Shown here: positions 44,916 to 53,846 of the stretch, one piece after another
Position numbering within the stretch: position 1 is the first letter of the stretch
How the letters are laid out: each line of letters starts with the position of its first letter
Assembly: GCF_002007605.1 (NCBI RefSeq)
Contig: NZ_CP019799.1
Span: forward strand, 4,271,501-4,335,500
Direction: 5' to 3'
DNA: 64,000 nucleotides
DNA from: Cellvibrio sp. PSBB023
GTDB lineage: Bacteria > Pseudomonadota > Gammaproteobacteria > Pseudomonadales > Cellvibrionaceae
Translations under genes and position numbers: made by a program
The notes under the pieces: generated by a model
Told to the model about the DNA's origin: nothing
The model's input: the letters and a program-made list of their open reading frames with translations, nothing else
Databases searched by the model: none

Positions 44916-45616
44916 TAAAGTGTCAGCTCTTGAATTTTACCGGCCACCTGAAAGCGTGCTTTTTTTGCAGCGACGTCAGCATCAATCAGCGTCCAGCCTC
45001 GCCAGCTATCACCTGGCATTAATAAATCTGATCGATCAAGACCATCCCTCAATGCAACAAGGGATGTTCCCGCTTGCGCACGGATAGAAACCAACACCAG
45101 CGGAATAATTGGCGCAGGCTTTGGTTTGGCGGCAGCGACTTTCTTTTGTTGTTGCACCATTTCCGCTTGTTGTTTTTTGCGATGCTCCGCGATGCGGTTT
45201 TCCAGCTCAGAGGTGAAACGCTCGATTGTCGTCACTCGCTGCGACACCTTGCCCACTTCAAACGAGGCTGCATTGCTACTTTCAGTTAAATTGCTAAGTG
45301 CTTCATCTAATTTTGATAATCGTTGGTTTAGTTCTTCAATCACCATCTTCTGCTCAACGAGCGCTGCGTTCATTTTTAATTCCAGCGTCACCTCTGGGGC
45401 AGCACCCAGTCTAACCATCAGCGTATCTTTGGTGATGATGGGGATAAAAATGCCAGCGATCGTTGCCACCACAATGCAAATCAGGCCAGTTACAAACAGT
45501 GCTACTCCTGAAAATCCATTCCGATTAATGTTTGTTTTCTGTTTCAATCCAGAGTCAACACGACCGTCGTCTTCTGCTGTTAATCCTGGGATATCGGGTA
45601 GTTCATTTGCAGTCAT
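44915..45616 (-). CDS. PilO/TraX-like inner-membrane protein of the operon, family uncertain
   Basis: 233 residues with one membrane span at about 37-57 (GVALFVTGLICIVVATIAGIF), a periplasmic coiled coil (about 75-170, with KKQQAEMVQQQKKVAAAKPK) and a C-terminal globular part (LVALRDGLDRSDLLMPGDSWRGWTLI) resembling pilus-assembly PilP-type domains. It is placed between the TIGR03747-like gene and TIGR03759, a place often taken by a protein of unknown role. Confidence 0.65.
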   Translation of the reverse strand: MTANELPDIPGLTAEDDGRVDSGLKQKTNINRNGFSGVALFVTGLICIVVATIAGIFIPIITKDTLMVRLGAAPEVTLELKMNAALVEQKMVIEELNQRLSKLDEALSNLTESSNAASFEVGKVSQRVTTIERFTSELENRIAEHRKKQQAEMVQQQKKVAAAKPKPAPIIPLVLVSIRAQAGTSLVALRDGLDRSDLLMPGDSWRGWTLIDADVAAKKARFQVAGKIQELTL

Positions 45617-45638
45617 AGATGTATCAACCTGTGTCGGG

Positions 45639-46343
45639 TTATAAAAACTTTTTGAAGGTTTTTGCGGTTATAAACAACGCCATGCCGAATAAACCCATCA
45701 CCGGCAAAAAAACAATGGTCGGATGGATCGATACTGGTGCTGTGAGATAGCCGCCGAACGATAAAAAAATAATGGGTACTAACATGCGTTTGGCGCGGTG
45801 ATAGAGCATTGCCGATTCAATGCCGCCACAGGCTTTGCGTATATCGCGCTCTACCAGACCATCTATAAATGCGACAAGACCAACTAATACAAATCCAGTG
45901 ATTGCGCTAATGCACACAGCAGCTCTCACCGCGAAAATAAACACGGTGTTGACGATGGCATCAATGCCGTAAATCGCAATCTGAGTGGCACCACCAACCA
46001 CACCATCAGCGAGGTGCGACGATATTTCTCGCAACTTCAGCAATGACACAACGCTGTCTGCAAAGCTGATAAATCGTGCACCCAAATCGGCCGGATATAT
46101 CCCGGTTAAAAAGTTTTGGTTGTATGCCCCGAGATAAGTTAATTCCAATTCAAGAATTTTCTTGGAGTGGTCTGGCCCCCAGAACCAAACCATTCCTGCC
46201 CACTCAATCAAAATGGAAACCACTATGGCTGCCAAAGACCACCACACCAGTCGAAAGCTATTGCCGATGGTTGTATCAAATAACCAACTCCACACACCTT
46301 TTTGTGGTGGGCGAGCTGGACGTTCACGTTGCGCCGTTGTCAT
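45639..46343 (-). CDS. ICE membrane protein, TIGR03747 family
   Basis: 234 residues with four probable membrane helices (about 35-55, 125-160, 175-190, 205-225). Contents such as GVWSWLFDTTIGNSFRLV at the start and RKACGGIESAMLYHRAKR fit DUF4400/TIGR03747, which always follows the coupling protein gene in this class. Its start overlaps the end of traD by 4 bp. It may help dock TraD to the channel. Confidence 0.85.
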   Translation of the reverse strand: MTTAQRERPARPPQKGVWSWLFDTTIGNSFRLVWWSLAAIVVSILIEWAGMVWFWGPDHSKKILELELTYLGAYNQNFLTGIYPADLGARFISFADSVVSLLKLREISSHLADGVVGGATQIAIYGIDAIVNTVFIFAVRAAVCISAITGFVLVGLVAFIDGLVERDIRKACGGIESAMLYHRAKRMLVPIIFLSFGGYLTAPVSIHPTIVFLPVMGLFGMALFITAKTFKKFL

Positions 46344-48460
46344 GCAGCAACCCTCACGTCTGATAAGTTAAACCACTCATCATTTGCGCCATTTGTTTCG
46401 TATTTGGCCTTCATTTGTTTGCAGAGGAAGTCCAGGTTTTTGGGTAATTCGCCGGTCTCTTTAAACAGCGGCAATCTGAGTTTGTAGAGCTTTCCACCCA
46501 GCATCGCGTAGGCATGACCTTTTGGCAGGCGTGTTAAGTCGCCCGGTGCAACCAGCGGAACTTTTTGTGTTGAGATACGTTGTTGTGTGTTTGAACCGAA
46601 ATCGTTTGGTGAATCCGGATTGGTATCATCCGAAGTGCCAGATACCAGTGTGAGTTGATTGACTTCCGCATCTTGCAGAAGATCGGTTAACAGCTTTGCA
46701 GTGGCCTGTTCTTTCACGCGCAACATGATGAGGTTGCCGAGGTTGCCAATGACCTGTCCGGCTTTTGCATCGTCGCCAAAGCGTGCTTTGATATCGCTAA
46801 GCGTTTGCGTGTAGACGGTCAAACGGAAACCTGCACCACCGGCTTTGTTAGCCATAGGCACAAATTCCTTGCCAACTAATTCATTAAATTCATCAGCATG
46901 AATGCAAATCATTCGACGGGTTGCCATCTGCGCCAACTCAGGCGAAAGGCCGTGTGTCTGACCAAACTTATAGAGTGCACCGGCGCGAGACGTTAAATCG
47001 GCAAACATAGAATTACCAACGGCTTGCGCAACTTCGGCATCCGTCAGGGCATCCAGTCCTACGTAAACTATTCCACCCGTGCGGATAATTTCGTCCCAAT
47101 CAAAAATAGGGCGAGGGTCATCCATATCAAAATAATCGGGAGACAGCAGTTCGGCAGTTGGTCCCGATGTGAGTTTTTCCAGCAGCGGAAAAAGTGATGC
47201 AACCAGCTTGTCGTAAAAACTTTTTTCGTATTCGAAGGTTTTAATCAGTGCGCCTGCGACTTGATCCATCAGGCCTGCATCTTTGTAGAGTTCAGCCATT
47301 GCCCACGCTTTACGATCGCGTGATGCCTGGGCTTTATCTGCTTTTCTATCGGACTCGACTAACGCCTGCACCGACTTGCGCCAGTTTTTATGTCCGGCAC
47401 GATTCAAGGCCTCTTCAGACGATGGAAGATCAAAGACCAGCGAAAGGTATTCATACAGCAGCGGATCTATGTTCGAGCCGTAGTGCAATATGTTGTCGTA
47501 TGTGATTGGCTTGCCCAGTGCTGTTAGCGCCTTTGCAATCACATTCACATAGCGCCAGGCAAACTCGCGGAAAGCAGCACTATTGCCTTCACCTGGTAGT
47601 TGGCCTGCGATACGCGATGCTGGTTCAGTAATGCGACTGAATGAGCCAACAGGGTTGTAGCGTGCGGATAACTCCGGATAACCCAAGTGGAAACAATAAA
47701 ACTGATGTGCGCGACCGGCTTTCACCGCCTCGATGTAAGTCCGCTTTAATAAATCCGCATCGCCTTTCGGATCAAACACAATAACTACTTCGTTATTGTG
47801 AATATCCTGGGCAATCAATACTTCTGCCAATCGGGTTTTGCCTACGCGAGTTGTTCCCACAACAAACGTATGCGCGACTCGCTCCGACTGCCGTTCATAA
47901 ACCGGTACTTCACCTTCCCACAGGCCCACGGCATGAATCGCAGGAATACCCTCAACGTAAGGAACTGGCGCTACGGGGTTGAACCATGCCTGCGCAGAAC
48001 TCGCCCAGGTTATCCATGCCGTTAATGCGGATCTTTTCAGAATTTTTTCGAGTGCGCGCGCGGTTTTGTACTTGCGGGTTTGATGGCGGTATTTATGCCA
48101 GTCGAACTCCTGGCGATCAAAGTCCACACGGCGCTGCGTATGCCTCGCCGTCCATTCAAATCCTAAACCTAAGAATAAATTTTCTTTCGAGACGGGAATG
48201 TCGTTGCTGTCGATTTCATAGGTCGGCAGGACATGCATTTCATATTGATATTTGAGCAGTTTTCTTGCTTGCAGAAAGCGTTGAGCACAGCGAGCAAACA
48301 TACCCGCCGCAATCCCGTAGGTCAGAGATGGCGTGCTGAGTGCTCCCATCAATACAGCGGGTGACAACAGCGTCAAGGTACCAGCCAGACCGTATGCGGC
48401 AGCAGACATAGTCTCATAGGCGGGGCGCAGCAGATTTTCAACGGGATGCTTTCTGTTCAT
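46340..48460 (-). CDS. traD: Type IV coupling protein TraD (PFGI-1 class)
   Basis: 706 residues, first gene of the operon. Two N-terminal membrane segments (about 18-52) precede the motor domain with Walker A VGTTRVGKTRL near residue 203 and Walker B ICIHADEFNELVG near 515; the family ending GDLTRLPKGHAYAMLGG is present. It links the relaxosome to the secretion channel and pumps the DNA strand. Divergently placed next to the relaxase operon. Confidence 0.95.
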   Translation of the reverse strand: MNRKHPVENLLRPAYETMSAAAYGLAGTLTLLSPAVLMGALSTPSLTYGIAAGMFARCAQRFLQARKLLKYQYEMHVLPTYEIDSNDIPVSKENLFLGLGFEWTARHTQRRVDFDRQEFDWHKYRHQTRKYKTARALEKILKRSALTAWITWASSAQAWFNPVAPVPYVEGIPAIHAVGLWEGEVPVYERQSERVAHTFVVGTTRVGKTRLAEVLIAQDIHNNEVVIVFDPKGDADLLKRTYIEAVKAGRAHQFYCFHLGYPELSARYNPVGSFSRITEPASRIAGQLPGEGNSAAFREFAWRYVNVIAKALTALGKPITYDNILHYGSNIDPLLYEYLSLVFDLPSSEEALNRAGHKNWRKSVQALVESDRKADKAQASRDRKAWAMAELYKDAGLMDQVAGALIKTFEYEKSFYDKLVASLFPLLEKLTSGPTAELLSPDYFDMDDPRPIFDWDEIIRTGGIVYVGLDALTDAEVAQAVGNSMFADLTSRAGALYKFGQTHGLSPELAQMATRRMICIHADEFNELVGKEFVPMANKAGGAGFRLTVYTQTLSDIKARFGDDAKAGQVIGNLGNLIMLRVKEQATAKLLTDLLQDAEVNQLTLVSGTSDDTNPDSPNDFGSNTQQRISTQKVPLVAPGDLTRLPKGHAYAMLGGKLYKLRLPLFKETGELPKNLDFLCKQMKAKYETNGANDEWFNLSDVRVAA

Positions 48461-48736
48461 GCGGGGGGATGATAGCCATCCAGAATTTCCCGTCAGTTAT
48501 CAAATTGAACTAGCCGTGTGCAATTTGTTTGCTGCGCGAAAAAGTGAAAAGCACTACAAAGCGCACACCGCGGCTAATGGGCTTATCCCAGAAAAAGCGC
48601 GCGCCACCTCCCGATAAATCGTCCGGCGGCGCGCGCGCTAAAACGCTAGGGCTAAGGGATCACAAAGGGTTAAGAGAGTGAAGGGATAAAGGCCATGAAT
48701 GGTTAAAGAGCAACAGACTAAAAGGCTGAAAAAGCA
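48461..48736. other. Intergenic region between traD and the relaxase operon: oriT candidate and divergent promoters
   Basis: 276 bp without a gene. It contains a 9-bp perfect inverted repeat GCGCGCGCC/GGCGCGCGC (48597-48605 and 48628-48636, 22-base spacer) and then a purine-rich tract with short direct repeats (AAGGGAT at 48654 and 48681; GGTTAA at two places, each followed by A/G-rich sequence). Inverted repeats plus nearby direct repeats beside a relaxase gene are typical of a transfer origin. The region also must supply the promoters for both operons. The nic site cannot be told from sequence alone. Confidence 0.45.
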
Positions 48737-49144
48737 ATGACCGAAATAGATATAAACTTTGATAAATCCCTGGCAAATCTTCTCTCGCAGTTACACAAAA
48801 ACGAATGGGCGACCCCTTTAAAAGGCCTGGAAGAAAAGTTTCGGCAGATTCCAGATGATGACAGTAGCTTCCGCGTTGAAGTCATCAACATGCTCCACCA
48901 GCTAAGCGATGCGCTATCTCACGATGCAGAGACACCTATCACTCAACTGGCAGCAATTCGCCTATCGGGTTTTAACTGTTGGACATACCGGTTTTATCGC
49001 GACGATAGCGCGGGTCGCCATTACCTCGATCCACTGACCACGCCAGCCTCTGCATTGAGTGGTGACGTCTCGATCACACAGAGCAATAGCCCATTTCCCG
49101 CCACCGATATCATTAAGCGCTGGGCACGCGAGCATTTGCAATGA
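48737..49144 (+). CDS. Hypothetical protein coupled to the relaxase
   Basis: 135 residues, overlapping the relaxase start by 4 bp (ATGA). Family not recognised. It has an acidic N-terminus (TEIDINFDKSLANLL), a helical middle and the tail DIIKRWAREHLQ. No signal or membrane segment. Coupling with the MOBH relaxase makes a relaxosome accessory role plausible, comparable to MobI-like or similar partners, but this is inference. Confidence 0.65.
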   Translation: MTEIDINFDKSLANLLSQLHKNEWATPLKGLEEKFRQIPDDDSSFRVEVINMLHQLSDALSHDAETPITQLAAIRLSGFNCWTYRFYRDDSAGRHYLDPLTTPASALSGDVSITQSNSPFPATDIIKRWAREHLQ

Positions 49145-51036
49145 CCCAATTGTTGCCTGCATTGACCCCGGAGCAGCTTTTTGCGCAATGCAAACTCGAT
49201 TATTCCCTCTCCGAGTTGCGCACACTCACAGGACTCGATACCGCCATTTTCGATTTGCTCGTCAGGCAACCGATTCTGGATTTTGCAGAGCTTGTCCAAC
49301 TCGCGCCCGCGAGCGAGTCGCATCACCACGCGGGGCCAGGGGGACTACTAACTCACACACTCGACGTTATTACCCTGGCGCTAAAAAAGCGCCGTGGTTA
49401 TCAGCTTCCCATTGCTGGATCACTGACGGAAATAGCCAATCAACGGCACCTGTGGACATATGCCGTATTTGTCGGTTGCCTACTTCACGACATAGGCAAG
49501 CTGTCAGCCAATACCCGACTAGTGCCGGTCGCAAAAGACGGGACAGAAAAATCCTGGACACCCCATAGTGGCCCTATAACGCAACTAAAAAATATTAAGG
49601 GCTATCGCGTTGAGTTTCGTAAAACTCCTTACCAATACCATGCGCACTTGGCGCTCACTCATTGGAGTTTGGTACCGCAATACGCTCGCACCTGGTTGAT
49701 TGAAGCCAGCAACATCATGGCTGAATTAACGGCCTGGCTGTGGGGAGATAAATTTGAATCAGGAACCATCGGTGAAATTATTGAATCTGCCGATCGGGAA
49801 TCCACCGCGAAAAACCTGCAGCTTCCAATCGACAAACGATTCAGCAACCAAATTCCGGTTATAGACCGTTACCTCAAAATCATTCGTCAGTGGATTCAGG
49901 ACGGTGCCATCAAAATTAACACCAACGGTGGGATGGGATGGGTTGATGAATATGGGCACCTGTACTTGGTGTGTCGCTCACTCGCTGAAAAACTCATTCA
50001 GGAATGCAATTCACAGGGGCTTAAAAGCCTCCCACAAGATCCTGTCAGGGTATACGACATACTCCAGGAGCATGGCTATGCGCTGTCGATGGAGGATGGC
50101 AGAGCCATTTGGCCAATTCGGGTAAAAACTGCAAGTTATGAACACAAGTTCACCTGCCTCAAGTTTGAAGGCAGGAAGCTGACGCTCCCATCCAGGCCAC
50201 TGAGGGCACTGGAGGGTGTGATAAGTATCTGGGGCAATGAAATACAAGAAACGGCGCAGGTTACACAGGAACCTGCTGAGGAAAGTGTAAAAACATACGA
50301 ACAGGATTCTGCTGCGGTCACGCAGGACACTGCTGCAATTCAGGAAACTGAAAAAACACAGGATGGAAGTACACATGCCGCTGACACAGCGGAGACTGAG
50401 GCAAACATTGCTGATATGCCATCGGATGATGAAATTATGGCGGCGATAGCCGCCTCTGAGGAACCTGAAATATACAGTGACACACTGGAACCGTCGGCAG
50501 AGGCCAGTGGATCACAACAGGATGGTGCGGAGGGTATGCAGGAAGCTGGCAGGAATACTGCGGGGCAATCACAGGAGAATGCCAGCGAACCTAGTGAAAT
50601 TGGTGCAGTGGCTAGTAACGTTGGCCTAGTTAGGAATCTGGAGTACGAAGCCCCGGATACTGGGGCAAAATTTTTGGCATGGCTTCAGAGAGGCCTGCTT
50701 GAAAAAACGATCCTCATCAACAATCCCACCGCTGAAATCCACATTGTGGAGGATGGCGTCCTGATGATCGCCCCCGCGATCTTTAAAACATTTCTGCGAC
50801 TACACAACCTCCCAGAAGATAAACACAAGAACCTGTCAAAACGCTTTGGGAACCTGCGAAAGCATATCCGCAATGGTGACATGAACATTCACCCCTATTG
50901 GGTTAGCTCATCTAACCGCGCCTCTAAGATTAATGGCTGGTTACTGCCATTCAACGTCATTTATGAAAATGACTATCCGGTACCTAAGCCCAACAAGTAC
51001 ATCAAAAAGAACTTGGGGGCGACAATGAATAATTAA
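49141..51036 (+). CDS. traI: MOBH-family relaxase (TraI_2)
   Basis: 631 residues. The N-terminal TraI_2 domain has the HHH motif HHHAGPGGLLTHTLDV near residue 61 and the HD motif CLLHDIGKLS near 120, the metal-binding signatures of MOBH relaxases. A long acidic, Gln/Glu/Ala-rich low-complexity linker follows at about 385-500. The C-terminal TraI_2_C domain begins near 505 (GAKFLAWLQRGLLEKTI) with HIVEDGVLMIAPAIFK. The enzyme nicks oriT and leads the transferred strand. It is encoded divergently from traD. Confidence 0.94.
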   Translation: MTQLLPALTPEQLFAQCKLDYSLSELRTLTGLDTAIFDLLVRQPILDFAELVQLAPASESHHHAGPGGLLTHTLDVITLALKKRRGYQLPIAGSLTEIANQRHLWTYAVFVGCLLHDIGKLSANTRLVPVAKDGTEKSWTPHSGPITQLKNIKGYRVEFRKTPYQYHAHLALTHWSLVPQYARTWLIEASNIMAELTAWLWGDKFESGTIGEIIESADRESTAKNLQLPIDKRFSNQIPVIDRYLKIIRQWIQDGAIKINTNGGMGWVDEYGHLYLVCRSLAEKLIQECNSQGLKSLPQDPVRVYDILQEHGYALSMEDGRAIWPIRVKTASYEHKFTCLKFEGRKLTLPSRPLRALEGVISIWGNEIQETAQVTQEPAEESVKTYEQDSAAVTQDTAAIQETEKTQDGSTHAADTAETEANIADMPSDDEIMAAIAASEEPEIYSDTLEPSAEASGSQQDGAEGMQEAGRNTAGQSQENASEPSEIGAVASNVGLVRNLEYEAPDTGAKFLAWLQRGLLEKTILINNPTAEIHIVEDGVLMIAPAIFKTFLRLHNLPEDKHKNLSKRFGNLRKHIRNGDMNIHPYWVSSSNRASKINGWLLPFNVIYENDYPVPKPNKYIKKNLGATMNN

Positions 51037-51176
51037 TCGCTATATAAAAAAATGTTATGAGAATCAAATCACATCAACAAGGCGCGCCAATACTCATCTG
51101 GCTATTTCCAAGTATATTTCGCGCCGCCTAAAAACTAGCCACGGTCGTGATTAAACCTCACGAGGGCTTTAGAAGC

Positions 51177-52132
51177 ATGGAGACTTCAATGTATCTTTTA
51201 GACGTTGCAAAAGAATTTGCAGATATCAATATTTTTAATGACTACACACACAGGACGCTGCTCGAAAAAGTTAAAGTTTTTTGTGAGCGAAGCGGCGTGG
51301 TTACTCTGGAGGATGTAAATCTAACAAGTATTACAAGGTTCAAAAAGAAGACCTTGGAGGTGGCGAAGCCAGTCACTTACAACGGATACATTCGGTATAT
51401 GCGATTATTGATGGACTACGCCATATCCATGGGCTACACCCAGCACAAAGAAAACCTTTTCAAAACTATTCGTCTGGCTCCTGTAGGTGAGATACCGCGC
51501 AAAGTCATGAATATGGATGTCATCGACACAGCATGCCGCCACATCGCACAAAATGCAGACGAGTATCGCCCCAGTGGTTTTGGCTAACCGTCATTTACAC
51601 GCTTTATTACACAGGCATGCGGAGAAGACAGCTCGTTTCATTAAGGCTCAAAGATATTGATTTTGTGTCGTCCCAAATCACGCTCAGCTATGACGGCTCG
51701 AAAACACACCGAAGCTGGGTCATTCCGATGCATGAGACGGTCAATGCCCGGTTGCACGATTTGGTTCTGCGCTCTGAAGCGGCCCTGGGGCGAAAGCTGA
51801 AGGCGAATGACTTGCTTTTCTCTGTGGGGAGATTTTACCCGCGTTACAGAATGACTCGGGCAGGAGGAATGAAAGCGGAAGCTATTACTGGTTTTTTTAA
51901 GCGGCTGAGCAATAAGTTGGAAATTTCTATCGGTGCTCACCGCTTTCGTCACACGCTTGCTACCGAGCTGTGTAACCCACCTGGGCAGGAAGCCCCGGAT
52001 ATTTTTGCTGTACAGGCTCTTTTAGGCCATACCAGCATACAAACAACGCGGAGTTATACTGTAACAAGTAAAGCGAGGATGGAAACTTTGATGGAAAATG
52101 TGAGAGTGCCTTTTTCAAAAAGCTATTCGTGA
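51177..52132 (+). pseudogene. int: Tyrosine recombinase (integrase), frameshifted
   Basis: The N-terminal part (core-binding domain, LDVAKEFADINIFNDYTHRT) runs to about 51570 and then hits a stop; the catalytic part continues in another frame as PQWFWLTVIYTLYYTGMRRRQL. One extra C in the CCCC run at 51569-51572 would join them into about 318 residues. All catalytic residues are kept: Arg (TGMRRRQ), Lys (YDGSKTH), His-x-x-Arg (HRFRH), His (LGHTSI) and Tyr (TRSYTV). The start could be 51177 or the ATG at 51189; a GTG at 51147 is also open. A gene 45 bases or so before a tRNA hairpin cluster fits the element's own integrase. Either the element is now stuck or the base was lost in sequencing. Confidence 0.85.
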
Positions 52133-52169
52133 GTTTGACTTTTGAAAAATTGACAGTAATTATAGGAAG

Positions 52170-52295
52170 GTTCTTCGCGAAAATACGCGAAGAACTGAGC
52201 ATTGCTCACCGCTGTACAGAGGCAGATCTGTACCCACGAGAGGTTCATTTACTGAACCGCATGTTTGAAATACCCACCCCACTAAGCCAGTGGGG
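52170..52295. repeat. Four consecutive perfect hairpins between integrase and tRNA-Met
   Basis: Inverted repeats in order: GTTCTTCGCG/CGCGAAGAAC (52170-52195), GTACAGA/TCTGTAC (52214-52233), GGTTCA/TGAACC (52242-52258), CCCCACT/AGTGGGG (52277-52295). All arms match perfectly and loops are 5-6 bases. The last lies about 16 bases past the tRNA 3' end on the tRNA's strand and may work as a tRNA terminator. The others may be protein-binding sites of the attachment region or part of a structured RNA. Confidence 0.6.
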
Positions 52296-52311
52296 CAGGT
52301 GCTCTGATGTA

Positions 52312-52388
52312 TGGTAGCTAGAGGCGGACTTGAACCGCCGACCCCAGCATTATGAGTGCTGTGCTCTAACCGGCTGAGCTATCTAGCC
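52312..52388 (-). tRNA. tRNA-Met (CAU, elongator type)
   Basis: 77 nt including an encoded CCA. All arms fold: acceptor 7 bp, D arm GCTC/GAGC, anticodon stem CAGCA/TGCTG with loop CTCATAA (anticodon CAT), T arm GGCGG/CCGCC with TTCAAGT loop, discriminator A. The first acceptor pair is G1-U72, a wobble, where the usual elongator tRNA-Met has G-C; the 3' end may have been supplied by the integrated element. Elongator rather than initiator because the D and T arms and the 5' G match the elongator type. It is the presumed attachment site. Confidence 0.95.
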
Positions 52389-52548
52389 ATAATTGAGAGG
52401 CGCGCATTTTGGCGACTGATGGGCGTGCTGTCAACCCCAAAAATCACCTTTGTGGTAATGCCAGCGGCGGCGGATGGGGGTATCATGCGCGCTTTGTTTT
52501 ATTGCTTGCCCAACTTATACCGCAAACCCACCGATAAATAGGTTCACG

Positions 52549-53835
52549 ATGGAATTTTTCGATCTCGCTCCCGTTACCCGCGCCCATGGCCTTGTGCATT
52601 TGCCTGGTTCCAAGAGTATCTCCAACCGCACGCTGTTGCTGGCGGCCTTGGCGCAGGGTGAGACGGATATTCGCGACTTGCTGAAGTCTGATGATACCGA
52701 CCGCATGCTGGAGGCCTTGGCGGCGCTGGGTGTGAGCGTGACCAAAACTGGCGAGAATGATTATCGCGTAGTTGGCACGGGCGGCAGTTTTCTTAATAAA
52801 GAGGCTGACTTGTTCCTCGGCAATGCCGGTACGGCGTTTCGCCCGCTGACGGCGGCGTTGGCGCTGAGCGGTGGCACCTATAAATTGCACGGTGTGGCGC
52901 GTATGCATGAGCGCCCGATTGGCGATTTGGTCGATGCGCTGCGTCAGATAGGTGCAGATATCACTTATCTCGGGCAGGAAGGTTTTCCGCCGTTGCTGAT
53001 CAAACCTGCGCAGATCGCTGCACATGGCAGCATCAAAATCCGCGGTGATGTGTCCAGCCAATTCCTGACCGCTTTGCTGATGGCCTTGCCCATGACCGGC
53101 AAAGAAACCCAAATCGAATTAGTGAGTGAGCTGATCTCCAAGCCCTACATTGAGATCACGCTCAAGTTGATGGCACAGTTTGGCGTAAACGTTCAGCGCG
53201 ATGGTTGGGAGCGTTTTACCGTGCCGGCGGCGACGGGTTATGTCAGCCCTGGCACTGTTTATGTAGAGGGTGATGCATCCTCCGCTTCTTACTTCCTCGC
53301 GGCAGGTGCATTGGGCGGTGGCCCGCTGCGCGTGCAAGGCGTCGGTGCCAATAGTATTCAGGGAGATGTGGCCTTTGCCGATGCGCTTGCTGCAATCGGT
53401 GTGACTATTACCAAAGGTGAAAACTGGATTGAAGCTTCAGCGCCGTCGCTGCCGCTTAAGGCCTTTGATCGCGATTTCAACCATATTCCCGATGCCGCTA
53501 TGACTCTCGCGGTTGTGGCGCTGTTTTGCGATGGCCCCTCGCGCTTGACCAATATCGCCAGTTGGCGCGTGAAAGAAACCGATCGTATCGCCGCGATGGC
53601 GGCCGAGTTGCGCAAGTTGGGTGCGATTGTGGAGGAGGGGGAAGATTGGCTGCGCATTACACCGGTAAAAAATTTAATTGCCCATGCGGCAATCGATACC
53701 TACGACGATCACCGCATGGCGATGTGCTTTTCGCTCGCCACTTTTGGTGGTGTGCCGGTGCGTATCAACGATCCTAAATGTACCGCCAAAACTTTCCCCA
53801 CCTATTTCGATGTATTTGCATCGGTAGTGAAGTAA
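52549..53835 (+). CDS. aroA: EPSP synthase, chromosomal copy
   Basis: 428 residues from the ATG at 52549 with AGG upstream; the longer frame from 52474 runs into the promoter region. Same motifs as the other copy: [26 protein letters not shown]. It makes EPSP from shikimate-3-phosphate and PEP on the way to aromatic amino acids. It lies 160 bp from the 5' end of the divergent tRNA-Met and is followed, 11 bases later, by a thioesterase gene, so it is taken as the resident gene. The GNAGTA region is of the glyphosate-sensitive class I type. Confidence 0.95.
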   Translation: MEFFDLAPVTRAHGLVHLPGSKSISNRTLLLAALAQGETDIRDLLKSDDTDRMLEALAALGVSVTKTGENDYRVVGTGGSFLNKEADLFLGNAGTAFRPLTAALALSGGTYKLHGVARMHERPIGDLVDALRQIGADITYLGQEGFPPLLIKPAQIAAHGSIKIRGDVSSQFLTALLMALPMTGKETQIELVSELISKPYIEITLKLMAQFGVNVQRDGWERFTVPAATGYVSPGTVYVEGDASSASYFLAAGALGGGPLRVQGVGANSIQGDVAFADALAAIGVTITKGENWIEASAPSLPLKAFDRDFNHIPDAAMTLAVVALFCDGPSRLTNIASWRVKETDRIAAMAAELRKLGAIVEEGEDWLRITPVKNLIAHAAIDTYDDHRMAMCFSLATFGGVPVRINDPKCTAKTFPTYFDVFASVVK

Positions 53836-53846
53836 GGGCGGCGGTT

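Larger units (their letters stand above)
1..52311. mobile_element. Integrative and conjugative element, PFGI-1/ICEclc-like (right part; left end outside window)
   Basis: The segment carries the full marker set of a type G conjugation system: TraD coupling protein, MOBH relaxase, VirB4-like ATPase, RAQPRD protein, lytic transglycosylase, TraU-like, TraG-like and others. A tyrosine integrase lies next to a tRNA-Met gene, the usual attachment target of such elements. Cargo of defence, SOS and regulatory genes lies to the left. The right boundary is placed at the tRNA 3' end; the exact attachment core cannot be set because no second copy of the tRNA 3' end was seen in the window, so the left attachment site must lie outside it. 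The element contains a 1.29-kb copy of the adjacent chromosomal aroA. Whether the cargo left of 30 kb belongs to one element or to several accreted ones cannot be decided here. Confidence 0.85.

Noticed and set aside
1..52311. Second copy of the tRNA-Met 3' end inside the window (left attachment site or stacked element)
   Set aside because: I looked for the T-arm and acceptor sequence by eye and did not find it; a computed search is needed to exclude a short core.
52200..52311. Additional tRNA gene formed by the hairpins beside tRNA-Met
   Set aside because: Stem and loop lengths do not fit a cloverleaf and no acceptor stem closes the set.
52474..52548. Longer N-terminus of the chromosomal AroA
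   Set aside because: The additional residues are not shared with the other copy and lie upstream of the shared ribosome binding site.
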